Origin: Alphaproteobacteria bacterium HGW-Alphaproteobacteria-1
GTDB lineage: Bacteria; Pseudomonadota; Alphaproteobacteria; Rhodobacterales; Rhodobacteraceae
Length of the DNA: 64,000 nucleotides
Direction: 5' to 3'
Assembly: GCA_002842985.1 (NCBI GenBank)
Contig: PHEQ01000007.1
Location: 54,659-118,658, forward strand
Part shown: piece after piece, positions 37,576 through 46,561 of the stretch
How the letters are laid out: the number at the start of each line of letters is the position of its first letter
Numbering within the stretch: the stretch's first letter is position 1
Notes under the pieces: model-generated
The model's input: only the letters and a program-made list of their open reading frames with translations
Database searches by the model: none
Told to the model about the DNA's origin: nothing
Translations under genes and position numbers: made by a program

Positions 37576-40500
37576 TCAGAAGATCAACGTGACGGTTCTC
37601 GGCGCGCCCCGCCCCACGAGGGCGGAGAGCTGGAAGATGCGGATGTCGAGCGTGACGCCCGGACCGAGCACCGCGCCCCAGTCGGCGGTCTGCTGGACGG
37701 CGGTGTAGACCGCGCTGGTGGTGGCAGTTGTCAAGGATCGCTTGACAACTGCACCGTCGAGGATCTCGACCTCGTAAGCCTCCAGTTCCTCGGCGACTGG
37801 CACCTCTAGCCCGCCCCAGTTGTCCGCCGCGAGTGCGCGGGACCGGCGTGTCCAGCGGATGGTCAGATCGCCGGGCGTGCGTGGCCTGCGCCATGGCTGC
37901 TCGACATGGCCAACGGAGAACGGGCAAAGCCCCACGCCTGCGGGCGTGAAGGCCTGCGCCACGTAGGTCTCGTCGCTGACAGCGCGGCTGGCTGGACCAA
38001 TGCGCCAGTTCCACGGGATGCCGAGATCGGCCTCGGCGATCGGCAGCGATGCGAGACCGTCGTCGAGCACCACGACCCGCGCTCCCGCAGGTGCCGGGTT
38101 GCCCATGGCGTCCTCGGTGCCGCGCTGGCCCCGCAGCAAGCGGGTCAAACGATACCGGCCGGGCGCCAGCAGCTCGGCCGCGCCCGCCTGGACGATCTCC
38201 CAGGTGCCGGGCGCGCTCTCGATGGCCAGCGCGTTGGCCCCTCCGAACAGCGTCAAGTCGGTGACGCTTTCCAGCGTGCTGGTCAGCAGATCGACCACCA
38301 GCGCATTGCCGAGGTCGAAGCGCGACGTCGGCCCCGCGTAGAGGTCCGAGACCAGAGCCCCGATCCGGGCGCGCGTGCCGAAGCTGGTGAGCAGCTCGAA
38401 GCCATCTGTCGACGGGCTGCGGAACACCGCCATCTCGCCCGGCCAGGGAACCGCCTGCGCCGCCACAAACGGTCGATGCGCGGGCTGCTCCTCGGTGAGC
38501 TGCGGCAGGTCCAGCAGCACCGCATCCGGCGCGCCGAACACCACGGCCCGCGTCAGCGACGCCGCGCGGGGATCGCCGGGCGGCAGATCGTAGGTGGCCC
38601 GGTCCTGGCGGACCGCTTCAATGCCCCGCGCCTCGGCGTCGGCGATGGAGACGAGCCGCAGATCGATCAGCCGCCCGTCATGGGCGAGCCGGATCGGGTC
38701 CGCGGGGTCGAGCGCGAGACGCGAGGGCGGCAAACGGAACGCCGCCGTCTCCCGGCCCACCCACGCCTCCATCAGCGCGCGGCGGCAGCGCCGTTCGGCC
38801 TCCTCGGGCGGCACCGCCATCGGGAAGGACTCCGAGGCGATCCGCGTCGTGTCCACGGTGATCCGCCGCGCCTCGACAAGGGCCGCGTCGTAATCCTCAT
38901 CGGCGCGGGCGACCTGCCACTTCAGCGCCTGCGGCAGTTCCGTCTCCTGGCCGCGCGTCAGTTCCAGCACATCGCCCTCGCGGGCGGCCACCAGATCGTC
39001 GGGCGCGAGGGTGGCGACGGATGCCCGGCCGCGCATGACGAAGCGGATCAAGCCCTCGGTCTCCACCGCGTCGAAGCCGAAATGGCGCGACAGCGTGGTG
39101 ATGGAGGCGCGCGGGCTTTCCAGCGCGATAATGGCGTAGCCTTCGACCGCGCCCCAGAGGCCGGTGACGTCGATGCGGGACTCGGGCAGACCGGCACGCA
39201 GACAAAGGTGCCTGACCAGAGCCGCTAGCGACACGGCACCCAGCCGCCCGGTCAGCCAGTGGCCGAGCCGCCAGTTCGCGCCATCGGTCCAGACGTCGGT
39301 CAGCGCCGGAAAGAACGGATAGGGCCGCGCGTCCCAGGTCCAGGCGGCGCATTCGGGCACATGCACCATGCGGCCGCCGTAGACCGAGGACAGCGGGTTG
39401 TTCGCGGCCTCGCCCCACCAGAGATATGTCGCCTCGAGATAGGCCCGCTGGATCGCGTCATCCCGCCAGCCCCGCGAGAAATGCGGCGTGAAGCTCTCCG
39501 ATGACTTCGGGTCGAAGAAGACGTTCGGCTGGTTGGTGCCCCGGTCGATGGCCGGACATCCGAGCTCGGTGAACCAGATGGGCTTGGACTGCGGCGTCCA
39601 TGCCGTCGGCGTCCCGCTCTCCACCCCGCCAGGGCGGTCGTAATGCGCGTTCGACCACCAGGCGCGCAGATCCTTGTAGCGGAAGACCCACGGCTTGGCC
39701 GCCGCGCCGTCCGTGATCGGCGTGCGGACCTGCGCGGTTCGGTCGGCGGCGCTGGCATAGAACCAGTCGAAACCTTCGCCGCCCGCGATGTTCGCCTGCA
39801 GATAGGCCCGGTCGTAGATCGCGGGCCAACCCTCGGCCGCGTCGGCATGCTCGAACCCGTCGCGCCAGTCCGACAGCGGCATGTAGTTGTCGATCCCGAC
39901 GAAATCGATCTCGGGATCGGCCCAGAGCGGATCGAGGTGGAAGAACACGTCACCGCTGCCGTCGCCCGGCTGGTGCCCGAAATACTCCGACCAGTCGGCG
40001 GCATAGCCGATCCTGGTGCCGGACCCGAGGATCGAGCGCACATCAGCGAGCAGATCCCGATACGCCTGCACCGCCGGATAGGTGGCCGCGCCCGAGCGGA
40101 TCGTGGTCAGCCCCGGCATCTCGGTGCCGATCAGGAAGGCATCAACCCCGCCCGCCGCCGCGCAGAGATGGGCGTAGTGCAGCACCATGCGGCGCAGACC
40201 CCAGTCGACGGGCGCCCCTGTCCAAGAGACCGACTGGCCCGAGACGCTGAAGCTGGCGGGCGTGGCCGCGCCGAACAGCGCCGCGACCTGGCTTGCGGCC
40301 GTGGCGGTCTTGTCCACGGTCCCGGCGTAGCTAGCAGCCGGAGAACAGGTGATCCGCCCCCGCCAGGGGAACGCGGGCTGGCCGGTCTCGGCGGCATTGT
40401 CGGAATACGGGTTCGGCAGCGTGTTGCCGGGCGGCACATCCATCAGGATGAACGGGTAGAAGGTGACCCGCAGACCGCGGGCCTTCATCTCCTGGATCGC

Positions 40501-41541
40501 CTGCACCACCGCGAAGTCCGACGGCGTGCCGCCATAGACCGGGCGGCCCTGGTCATCGCGGCTGACGAGGAAGGCATTGGCGCGGCTGACGCCATTGACC
40601 GACCAGTTGGCGGGCGTGGTCGATTTGGCCGACACCTCGACGCCCGGCCGCACCTTGCAGGATCCCGCGCGCAAATCGTCGCCGAACCACGCCACGACGA
40701 GGCTGACGCTCTCGACCGCCGGGGCCATGGCCTGCAGCCGGTCCAGCGCTTCGACCATATCAGTGGAGTCGGCGAGCGCGTTCAGGTTCTCCGGCACCGT
40801 TGCGCCGCCATCGGTCTTGCGGATGGCCTGCGTGGCGTAGGTGAACTCTCCCGAGGCCGGGATCATGGTGACGGCGCGGGTCAGCCCCTCGGCGGTGTCG
40901 GGATCCGCGAGTGGCCGGAACACCTCGAAGGACAGCTGCGGCAGGCGGTTGCCATAGGTCGAGAGCGCCAGCTCTTCGAAGACCACATAGGCGGTGCCGC
41001 GATATGCGGGCGTGCTGGCCAAGCCTATCTTCGCAGCAATGAACGGGTCCGCCGTCTGAGCTTCGTCGCCGGGATACCAGCGCCAGGTGACCCCGGAGAG
41101 GTCCATCGGCTTGCCGTCGGCCCAGATGCGGCCGATGCCGGTGATCGGGCCCTCGCAGAGCGCCACGGCGAAGGAGGCATAGTAGAGATACTCGGTCGTC
41201 TTGACCTTGCCGCCCCCGCCACCCTTGCCACCGCCCTGCGTGGTGGTCTTCGTCTCCTCGCGGAAATCCGTCGCCCAGATGATGTTGCCGCCCATCCGCA
41301 TGCGGCCGTAGAGCCGCGGGATAACCGCGCCCTCGGTGGCAGAGGTGATGCGCAGCGTGTCGAGCCGCGCGCCCTCGATGCGCTGCGTGGGCGCCAGCGA
41401 CGAGATGATCCAGCTGTCGACGACCGAGCCGATGCTGGAGCCGATGAAACCGCCGATGGTCGCGGCGCTGACGCCGAGGATCGCGCCGCCGATGCTGCCG
41501 CCAATGGCGGCGCCGGCCGCGCCGAGAACGAGGGTGGCCAT
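37576..41541 (-). CDS. GTA-type tail tip protein (host-specificity, TIM-barrel-like)
   Basis: 1321 residues, the largest protein of the prophage. Gly-rich start (LVLGAAGAAIGGSIGGAILG), then RITSATEGAVIPRLYGRMRM, a TIM-barrel-like region (GVDAFLIGTEMPGL, DFVGIDNYMPLSDW, SKPIWFTELGCPAID) and a phage tail-3-like middle and end. This is the architecture of the last large tail protein of the Rhodobacter gene transfer agent (gp15). It should form the tail tip that contacts the cell surface. Located after the NlpC/P60 gene, the same order as in GTAs. Confidence 0.9.
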   Translation of the reverse strand: MATLVLGAAGAAIGGSIGGAILGVSAATIGGFIGSSIGSVVDSWIISSLAPTQRIEGARLDTLRITSATEGAVIPRLYGRMRMGGNIIWATDFREETKTTTQGGGKGGGGGKVKTTEYLYYASFAVALCEGPITGIGRIWADGKPMDLSGVTWRWYPGDEAQTADPFIAAKIGLASTPAYRGTAYVVFEELALSTYGNRLPQLSFEVFRPLADPDTAEGLTRAVTMIPASGEFTYATQAIRKTDGGATVPENLNALADSTDMVEALDRLQAMAPAVESVSLVVAWFGDDLRAGSCKVRPGVEVSAKSTTPANWSVNGVSRANAFLVSRDDQGRPVYGGTPSDFAVVQAIQEMKARGLRVTFYPFILMDVPPGNTLPNPYSDNAAETGQPAFPWRGRITCSPAASYAGTVDKTATAASQVAALFGAATPASFSVSGQSVSWTGAPVDWGLRRMVLHYAHLCAAAGGVDAFLIGTEMPGLTTIRSGAATYPAVQAYRDLLADVRSILGSGTRIGYAADWSEYFGHQPGDGSGDVFFHLDPLWADPEIDFVGIDNYMPLSDWRDGFEHADAAEGWPAIYDRAYLQANIAGGEGFDWFYASAADRTAQVRTPITDGAAAKPWVFRYKDLRAWWSNAHYDRPGGVESGTPTAWTPQSKPIWFTELGCPAIDRGTNQPNVFFDPKSSESFTPHFSRGWRDDAIQRAYLEATYLWWGEAANNPLSSVYGGRMVHVPECAAWTWDARPYPFFPALTDVWTDGANWRLGHWLTGRLGAVSLAALVRHLCLRAGLPESRIDVTGLWGAVEGYAIIALESPRASITTLSRHFGFDAVETEGLIRFVMRGRASVATLAPDDLVAAREGDVLELTRGQETELPQALKWQVARADEDYDAALVEARRITVDTTRIASESFPMAVPPEEAERRCRRALMEAWVGRETAAFRLPPSRLALDPADPIRLAHDGRLIDLRLVSIADAEARGIEAVRQDRATYDLPPGDPRAASLTRAVVFGAPDAVLLDLPQLTEEQPAHRPFVAAQAVPWPGEMAVFRSPSTDGFELLTSFGTRARIGALVSDLYAGPTSRFDLGNALVVDLLTSTLESVTDLTLFGGANALAIESAPGTWEIVQAGAAELLAPGRYRLTRLLRGQRGTEDAMGNPAPAGARVVVLDDGLASLPIAEADLGIPWNWRIGPASRAVSDETYVAQAFTPAGVGLCPFSVGHVEQPWRRPRTPGDLTIRWTRRSRALAADNWGGLEVPVAEELEAYEVEILDGAVVKRSLTTATTSAVYTAVQQTADWGAVLGPGVTLDIRIFQLSALVGRGAPRTVTLIF

Positions 41542-41550
41542 GTCGGGGTC

Positions 41551-41985
41551 TCAGCGTTGCGGAAACAGGAAGGCGAAGGCGATGCGCCGCCGCCAGGATG
41601 GGGTGAGCGGCTCCTCGATCACGCCGAGCCGCTCGTAGGCATGGAGGAAGCTGCCGGGCCCGGTCAGGATCCCGACATGCTTGGCGATGGCGCGGGGCTT
41701 TATGCGGAAGAGGACCAGCGCGCCGGGACCGGCCGCTGCCGGTTCCACTTCGATCATCATGCGCCCCGCGCCTTCGGCCAGCACCTCGCGCGGGCCGGTC
41801 TCGCCCCAGTCGCGGCTGTAGGGCGGGATCGGGAACGGCTCGGCGCCCACCACCTCGCGCCAGACCCCGCGCGCCAGCCCGAGACAGTCGCAGCCGACAC
41901 CGCGCAGGCTGGCCTGGTCGTGGTACGGCGTGCCGAGCCAGGCGCGGGCCGTCTCGATGACCCTGTCCGGATCGGCAGGGATCAC
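41551..41985 (-). CDS. NlpC/P60 peptidase of the tail
   Basis: 144 residues. Catalytic cysteine in GVGCDCLGLARG and histidine in AKHVGIL fit NlpC/P60 cell-wall peptidases. Counterpart of GTA gp14, which cleaves peptidoglycan during DNA entry. Overlaps the upstream gene by 4 bases (ATGA) and is followed after 9 bases by the tail-tip gene. Confidence 0.92.
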   Translation of the reverse strand: MIPADPDRVIETARAWLGTPYHDQASLRGVGCDCLGLARGVWREVVGAEPFPIPPYSRDWGETGPREVLAEGAGRMMIEVEPAAAGPGALVLFRIKPRAIAKHVGILTGPGSFLHAYERLGVIEEPLTPSWRRRIAFAFLFPQR

Positions 41986-42866
41986 AGCACGCCTCCATCG
42001 TGCCCACCGTCCTTGGTGGCGTAGCGGAGCACGGCATCCTGGCCGGGGATGTGCGGGAAACCGCGGAAGTTCGCGGTGTTCGCGAACTTCGCCCCGCAGG
42101 TCTCCATGCGCTTGTCGCAGCCCGCGCGGATGGTGAAGGCATCGCCCTCGGCGATCGCGCGCACCGGTGCCTCGAGCAGGGTCAGGATCGCCACGCCATC
42201 GGTCACCTCATGGCCGAGCACCTCGGTGCGCCGCCCCGCGTTCGCGCCGTTGGTCCATTCGAGTGTGCCGAAGGTGAACCAGCCCGCCTCGAACCCGCCC
42301 AGCCCCGAGGCGGTGAAGGCCCGGTCGCGCAGGAGGTCGACGACGGCGCCCGTGCCCTTGAAGGCGGGGTCCTCGAGATCGACCCCACAGCGCGCGTCGC
42401 CAAGCGCGGCGTCACAGGTCGCCTGGAACGTTCGCCCGACCGTCTGGCCGAGCACATGCGCGAGCGATCGCACCTCGGCCACGAAGGCCAGCCGCCCGCG
42501 CCGGATCTGACCGATGGCGCCGCGCCGCATCAGCACGCGCTGACCCGTATCGGCCCAGTTCACCCGCCAGACCTCGACTTCTGCGTTGTCCCAGCGGCCG
42601 TCGAGGATGTCGGTCTCGGTGATCCGGTCCGAGGTCAGCACGCCCTCGGCATCCTGCGCATCGACCGAAAGGTCCGAGCCCGAGCGCACCTCCGAGGCCG
42701 TCAGCCCGCTCTCGGACTCGAAGTCCGTGCCATCGAAGGCGATCGTCCGGTCGTGGTCGGTAAAGCCGAAGGTCACGCCATCGGCGCGGATGATCCGCCA
42801 GCACCAGGCAAGCGTCGTCGTGCCCTCGTCGAGATGAGCCTGCAGGGCGGGATCGAAGGTCTTCAT
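41982..42866 (-). CDS. DUF2163 tail protein (GTA gp13-like)
   Basis: 294 residues beginning KTFDPALQAHLDEGTTTLAW and containing FGFTDHDRTI, DILDGRWDNAEVEVWRVNW and C-terminal cysteines in AGCDKRMETCGAKFANTANF. That C-terminal zinc-finger-like motif is diagnostic of DUF2163. In GTAs the homologue forms part of the baseplate hub. Overlaps both neighbours by 4 bases. Confidence 0.92.
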   Translation of the reverse strand: MKTFDPALQAHLDEGTTTLAWCWRIIRADGVTFGFTDHDRTIAFDGTDFESESGLTASEVRSGSDLSVDAQDAEGVLTSDRITETDILDGRWDNAEVEVWRVNWADTGQRVLMRRGAIGQIRRGRLAFVAEVRSLAHVLGQTVGRTFQATCDAALGDARCGVDLEDPAFKGTGAVVDLLRDRAFTASGLGGFEAGWFTFGTLEWTNGANAGRRTEVLGHEVTDGVAILTLLEAPVRAIAEGDAFTIRAGCDKRMETCGAKFANTANFRGFPHIPGQDAVLRYATKDGGHDGGVL

Positions 42867-43489
42867 CGGCGCAGTTCCAGCAGCGAAATGGAGGTGATCG
42901 AGCCGAGCCGCTCGAGGTCGAGCGTCACGTCGAGCACGTCGGTGTCGAAACGGACGGGCACGTCGAACTCGAAGCCCGCGGTGATCGCGACGCCGGACCC
43001 CGGCGCGGCACCGAAGGTGACGACGCCAGTCGTGGCATCGACCGACCAGCCAGAGAGCTGCTCCACCCCGCCAAGTGCGATGCGCACGGTTCCGGTCACC
43101 GGCTTGGCGATGGCGCGCGTCCAGGATTGCGCGCCCGAGGCGTAGTGCTTCACCAGCTGGAAGTTGGTCACCGTGCCGTCGCCGGTGCCGATTGGCTGAT
43201 CCAGCGGCGAAGGCGTGCCCGAGGGCAGGCAGGACTTGTGGTCGCCCCAGTCTCTGAACCGGAAGCCATGGAGGCGACCGTTGCGCGCCTCGAAGAAGGC
43301 GACCACAGCCGCCAGATCATCCCCTCGGCGGATGCCGTAGGCGACGTCGTAGCGACGGCGCGAGTTGGCCCAGCTGGCGTTGCGTTCCTCGTCGCCCGAG
43401 GCGAGCTCGACGATCTGCGTGCGCCGCTCGGGCCCGCCCCGCGCGCCGCGGCTGATGTTGTCGGGAAACCGGACCTCGTGAAACGCCAT
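42863..43489 (-). CDS. DUF2460 distal tail protein (GTA gp12-like)
   Basis: 208 residues: FHEVRFPDNISRGARGGPER, FFEARNGRLHGFRFRDWGDH, and GVVTFGAAPGSGVAITAGFE. These match DUF2460, the distal tail protein that joins tube and hub. It ends with FDTDVLDVTLDLERLGSI, also family-typical. Overlaps the tape-measure stop by one base and DUF2163 by four. Confidence 0.92.
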   Translation of the reverse strand: MAFHEVRFPDNISRGARGGPERRTQIVELASGDEERNASWANSRRRYDVAYGIRRGDDLAAVVAFFEARNGRLHGFRFRDWGDHKSCLPSGTPSPLDQPIGTGDGTVTNFQLVKHYASGAQSWTRAIAKPVTGTVRIALGGVEQLSGWSVDATTGVVTFGAAPGSGVAITAGFEFDVPVRFDTDVLDVTLDLERLGSITSISLLELRR

Positions 43490-45903
43490 TACATGCCCCT
43501 CCGCCCGAGCGAGACCGCGCGGGCGATGTCGGCCGCAACCTGCGTGCGCGACTGGCGGAAGCTCTCGGCGTCGCGGGCCATGATGGTGACGTTGACGCCA
43601 CCCGCGCCGTAGCTCTGCGTCTCCCGCCGCGACAGCACGCGCTCGCCGCGCTGCAGGATCGCGGGCACCTCGTCATGGCGGAGGCCAGCCATGCCGCCGG
43701 AATGCATCCGCGGCGCAGCAGCGAAGGCCATCGCCGGGACCATGCGCGACGGCCCAGCCGATCCGACCATCCCGCCCGCGTGCAGGACGTTGGCGAAGAT
43801 ACCGCCCGCACCGGAGAACACACCGGAGAGCGCATTGGCGATCGGCCCAAGGATGAACCGCCGCGCCGCGAGCTGGGCGAGATCGGCGAGCAGCGAGGTG
43901 ACGAGGTCGCGGAAGTTCAGCTTGCCGGTCTTCACGAACTGGCCGACCGCGTTCTCGGCAGACTGGAAGGCGCCGACGAGGCTCTGGCCAATATCGCCAC
44001 CGATCTCACGCGCCTTGCTGGCGTAGTCCGAGAGCGCGGCCGAAACCGCCTGCCATCCGGTGACGGCCGTCTCGACGTTCGGCTCGGCGGCGGAAGCTGC
44101 CGCGCCTGCGGCAGCGCCAGCATCGGTCGCTGCCTGTCCGGCGCCGTCGAGCGCGGTCTCGAACCGCTCCGCAGCAGCCGTGGCCTCGGCCAGCGCATCG
44201 GCGCCATCCTCGTCGGAGCCGCGCACGGCATCCCGCAGCGCCTGCCAGCTTTCGAGTGGCGCGCGGGCCCCTTCGGCCAGATCGCGCGCGGCGCCGCGAT
44301 AGAGGTTGGCGGACTCGAGCGCGCGGTTCGCCGCCTCGGTCAGGCCGAGATCGGGCGCGGTCAGCGGGTTGTCCTCGAAGGCCCGGTCGAAAGCCGCCTG
44401 CGCCGCTGTCGTGGCAGCACTGGCCGCACCCTCGAAACGGTTCTCGATCTCGCCGAGGTCGAGGTCCGGCACCAGCGAGATGCGCCGCTCCGACCCGAGC
44501 GCTTCGAGCCCCTGGTTGATGCCGCCGATGAAGCCGTTGATGCGCGAGACCACGCCGTTCAGCATCGCCTCGACGCCGTCGACCAGACTGTTGGCCGCCT
44601 GGAACGCCAGATCACCGATGGCCGCCGGCAGCAGGCCCCAGATCGCCTTGATCGCCTCGTAGGCGCCCTCGAACGTGTTCGCCGCCGTGTTGCCGAAGCT
44701 CACCACGCTCTCGATGGCGCTCTGCATGCCCGAGGCGGCATCGGCCTTCAGGTCGAAGAACATCGCCGTTGCCGCAGCGCCCGCCGCAGCCGCGCCCATC
44801 CTGATCCGCTCCCAGACCTCGACGGCAACCTCCTTCAGGAGCGACATGGCCTCGCCAAAGCCGCCCGCGCCGGAGACGAGACGGGTGAACTGGTAGACGA
44901 GCTCGCCCGCGCCGACGATCAGCGCCCCGATGCCGGTGCGGATCAGCGCGCCGCGCAGCACAACCAGCGCCGTGGCGAGACCACGGACGGAGAGCGCCGC
45001 GGCGGCCATGCCCGCCACCCAGCGGCCCGCGAGGAAGGCTGTGAAGGTGGCGGCGTAGGTGGTCAGGCGGCCGATGTTGTCGAAGAGCCCGCGGATCGCG
45101 ATGCCGAGCGGCCCGGTCCTGCTGGCCACCGCCGCCATGGCGTCCGCGACAGCCTCCAGCGCAGGCGCCGCTGCGACGGCCAGCTGGTTCGACAGCCCGC
45201 GCCAGATGAGCCCGAGGCGCGAGATCGCGTCGTTCGTGCGCTCGATCTGGTCGGCATCCTGCTCCGAGACCACGACGCCGAAGGCGAGGACGTCCTCGGT
45301 CGCCTGGCGCAGCGTCGCGGTGTCGATCCGCGACATCGCGATGGAGCCTTCCTCGCCGAAGAGCTGGCCTGCCACGGCAGCGCGCTCGGCGGCGGGCACG
45401 AAGCTCTCGATGGCCGCGTTGATCGCGCCGACGCGCTGGTCCAGCGGCAGGGCGATCAGCTCGGTGGCCGAGAGCCCCAGCCGGTCGAGCGCGTCGGCGG
45501 CGGGGCCGGTCCCGGCGGCCGCCTGGCTGAGACGGCGGGTCAGATCCTTGGTGGCCTGCTCGATGCCTGACATCGACACGCCCGCCAGTTCGCCCGCGCG
45601 CTCCAGCGTCTGGATCGAGGCGACCGTGGTGCCGAGCGACTGCGCCAGCTTCGCCTGCGCATCAACGGTCTGGAGGCCGGAGCGGATCATCGCCACGCCT
45701 GCGGCGGCAGCGGCGGCCACGGCGGCGGCGGCGGCGACCCGCACCCGCCGCGAGAAGGCCGCCAGCCGGGCGTTCGCCGCCTCCATCTCCCGGCTCAGCC
45801 GTCCGAAGCCGCGCGACCCGGCTTCGCCCACACCTTCCAGTTCGGCGCGCACCTGCCGTCCGCCCACGGCCGCGAGGCGGACGCTGACCCTCTTCTCAGC
45901 CAT
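43489..45903 (-). CDS. Tail tape measure protein
   Basis: 804 residues, Ala-rich, mostly helical, with long hydrophobic stretches (VAAAAAVAAAAAAGVAM; GIGALIVGAGELVYQF) and a lambda-type C-terminal segment (KLNFRDLVTSLLADLAQLAA). Determines tail length (about 80 kDa) and is threaded through the tube. Located immediately downstream of the tail chaperone pair. Its start overlaps the end of the -1 chaperone frame by 8 bases. Confidence 0.92.
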   Translation of the reverse strand: MAEKRVSVRLAAVGGRQVRAELEGVGEAGSRGFGRLSREMEAANARLAAFSRRVRVAAAAAVAAAAAAGVAMIRSGLQTVDAQAKLAQSLGTTVASIQTLERAGELAGVSMSGIEQATKDLTRRLSQAAAGTGPAADALDRLGLSATELIALPLDQRVGAINAAIESFVPAAERAAVAGQLFGEEGSIAMSRIDTATLRQATEDVLAFGVVVSEQDADQIERTNDAISRLGLIWRGLSNQLAVAAAPALEAVADAMAAVASRTGPLGIAIRGLFDNIGRLTTYAATFTAFLAGRWVAGMAAAALSVRGLATALVVLRGALIRTGIGALIVGAGELVYQFTRLVSGAGGFGEAMSLLKEVAVEVWERIRMGAAAAGAAATAMFFDLKADAASGMQSAIESVVSFGNTAANTFEGAYEAIKAIWGLLPAAIGDLAFQAANSLVDGVEAMLNGVVSRINGFIGGINQGLEALGSERRISLVPDLDLGEIENRFEGAASAATTAAQAAFDRAFEDNPLTAPDLGLTEAANRALESANLYRGAARDLAEGARAPLESWQALRDAVRGSDEDGADALAEATAAAERFETALDGAGQAATDAGAAAGAAASAAEPNVETAVTGWQAVSAALSDYASKAREIGGDIGQSLVGAFQSAENAVGQFVKTGKLNFRDLVTSLLADLAQLAARRFILGPIANALSGVFSGAGGIFANVLHAGGMVGSAGPSRMVPAMAFAAAPRMHSGGMAGLRHDEVPAILQRGERVLSRRETQSYGAGGVNVTIMARDAESFRQSRTQVAADIARAVSLGRRGM

Positions 45904-46216
45904 GGGAGTGATCCATCTGTTCGTTGAGTTTGGCGACCATCACCGCTTCGATCACCGGCAGCAGTTCGGCCATGGCGAGCGGCGGCACGCCGAGCGCGTC
46001 ACCGAGCGCCAGCGCTGCCGACATGTCCCAGCCGATCACCGCGCCGGGCAACACGCGCAGCTGGCCGCCGAGACGGCCGACCAGGTCCCAGACCTGCCAA
46101 CCCTCCGGAGTTTCCGGTCGGTTCAGCCGCGCCGGGCAGTCCGGGCAGGCTTGCGTGCAGGCTTGGCAGTATCGCTCGCCCCCGCCGAAGGACCAGTCGG
46201 CGAGAGCGCGGAGGCG
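45896..46216 (-). CDS. Tail assembly chaperone, T part made by -1 frameshift
   Basis: No own good start codon, but the frame is open from the slippery site to the stop at 45896-45898, giving 106 residues that would be fused to the upstream G protein (total about 221). The end (GWQVWDLVGRLGGQLRVLPG, then GWDMSAALALGDALGVPP and AMAELLPVIEAVMVAKLNEQ) is protein-like and resembles small proteins found at this position in related phages. It begins with KRLRALADWS and has a Cys cluster (YCQACTQACPDC). Equivalent of lambda gpT expressed as gpG-T. Confidence 0.75.
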   Translation of the reverse strand, partial: RLRALADWSFGGGERYCQACTQACPDCPARLNRPETPEGWQVWDLVGRLGGQLRVLPGAVIGWDMSAALALGDALGVPPLAMAELLPVIEAVMVAKLNEQMDHSHG

Positions 46217-46560
46217 TTTTTTTCCTGCTCCAGCAGCAGGCCCTTCGACACGTAGGTCAGCTGGAAGGCCTCGAAGATCGGCCAGACGTCGAGCAGCGCG
46301 TCGATGGCCCCAGGGCTGGGGTCGATGGGCTTGCCTTCGGCGTCGCCGATGCCCTCCCAGGCGAGCACGGCACGCCGCGCCAGCGCTTTGGCGAAGGCGA
46401 CGGCGCGTTCCTCGTCCGAGGCCTCCTCGGGCACCGCCTCGACGGCCGGATCGCTGCGTGTCGCCACCATCAGTGCGGTGGTCAGCGGGCGCAGCTGCAC
46501 CCGGACGCCGGGCGCGAGGTCATGCCAGCGGGGCGCGTTCGTCAGGTCGAGCGTCAGCAT
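46123..46560 (-). CDS. Tail assembly chaperone (G protein)
   Basis: 145 residues from the ATG at 46560, just after the tail-tube stop (TGAGATG). It begins MLTLDLTNAPRWHDLAPGVR. It contains a slippery heptamer at codons 113-115, after which a -1 shift gives the longer form. Position between tube and tape measure is that of lambda G/T and HK97 gp13/14. It binds and delivers the tape measure and tube subunits during assembly. Confidence 0.85.
   Translation of the reverse strand: MLTLDLTNAPRWHDLAPGVRVQLRPLTTALMVATRSDPAVEAVPEEASDEERAVAFAKALARRAVLAWEGIGDAEGKPIDPSPGAIDALLDVWPIFEAFQLTYVSKGLLLEQEKNASALSPTGPSAGASDTAKPARKPARTARRG
46216..46222 (-). other. -1 frameshift slippery heptamer A-AAA-AAC
   Basis: On the minus strand the zero-frame codons read GAA AAA AAC, so the sequence is the canonical X-XXY-YYZ heptamer in the correct register. 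The -1 frame after it is open for 106 codons up to the tape-measure start. It is the only run of seven A in this GC-rich gene. Confidence 0.75.
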
Positions 46561-46561
46561 C

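Noticed and set aside
39643..42024. 793-codon plus-strand frame antisense to the tail-tip gene
   Set aside because: Composition is dominated by Arg, Gly, Asp and Ala; it lies antisense to certain GTA-like genes.
43675..45570. 631-codon plus-strand frame antisense to the tape measure
   Set aside because: Shadow frame created by codon bias; no plausible domain or start site.
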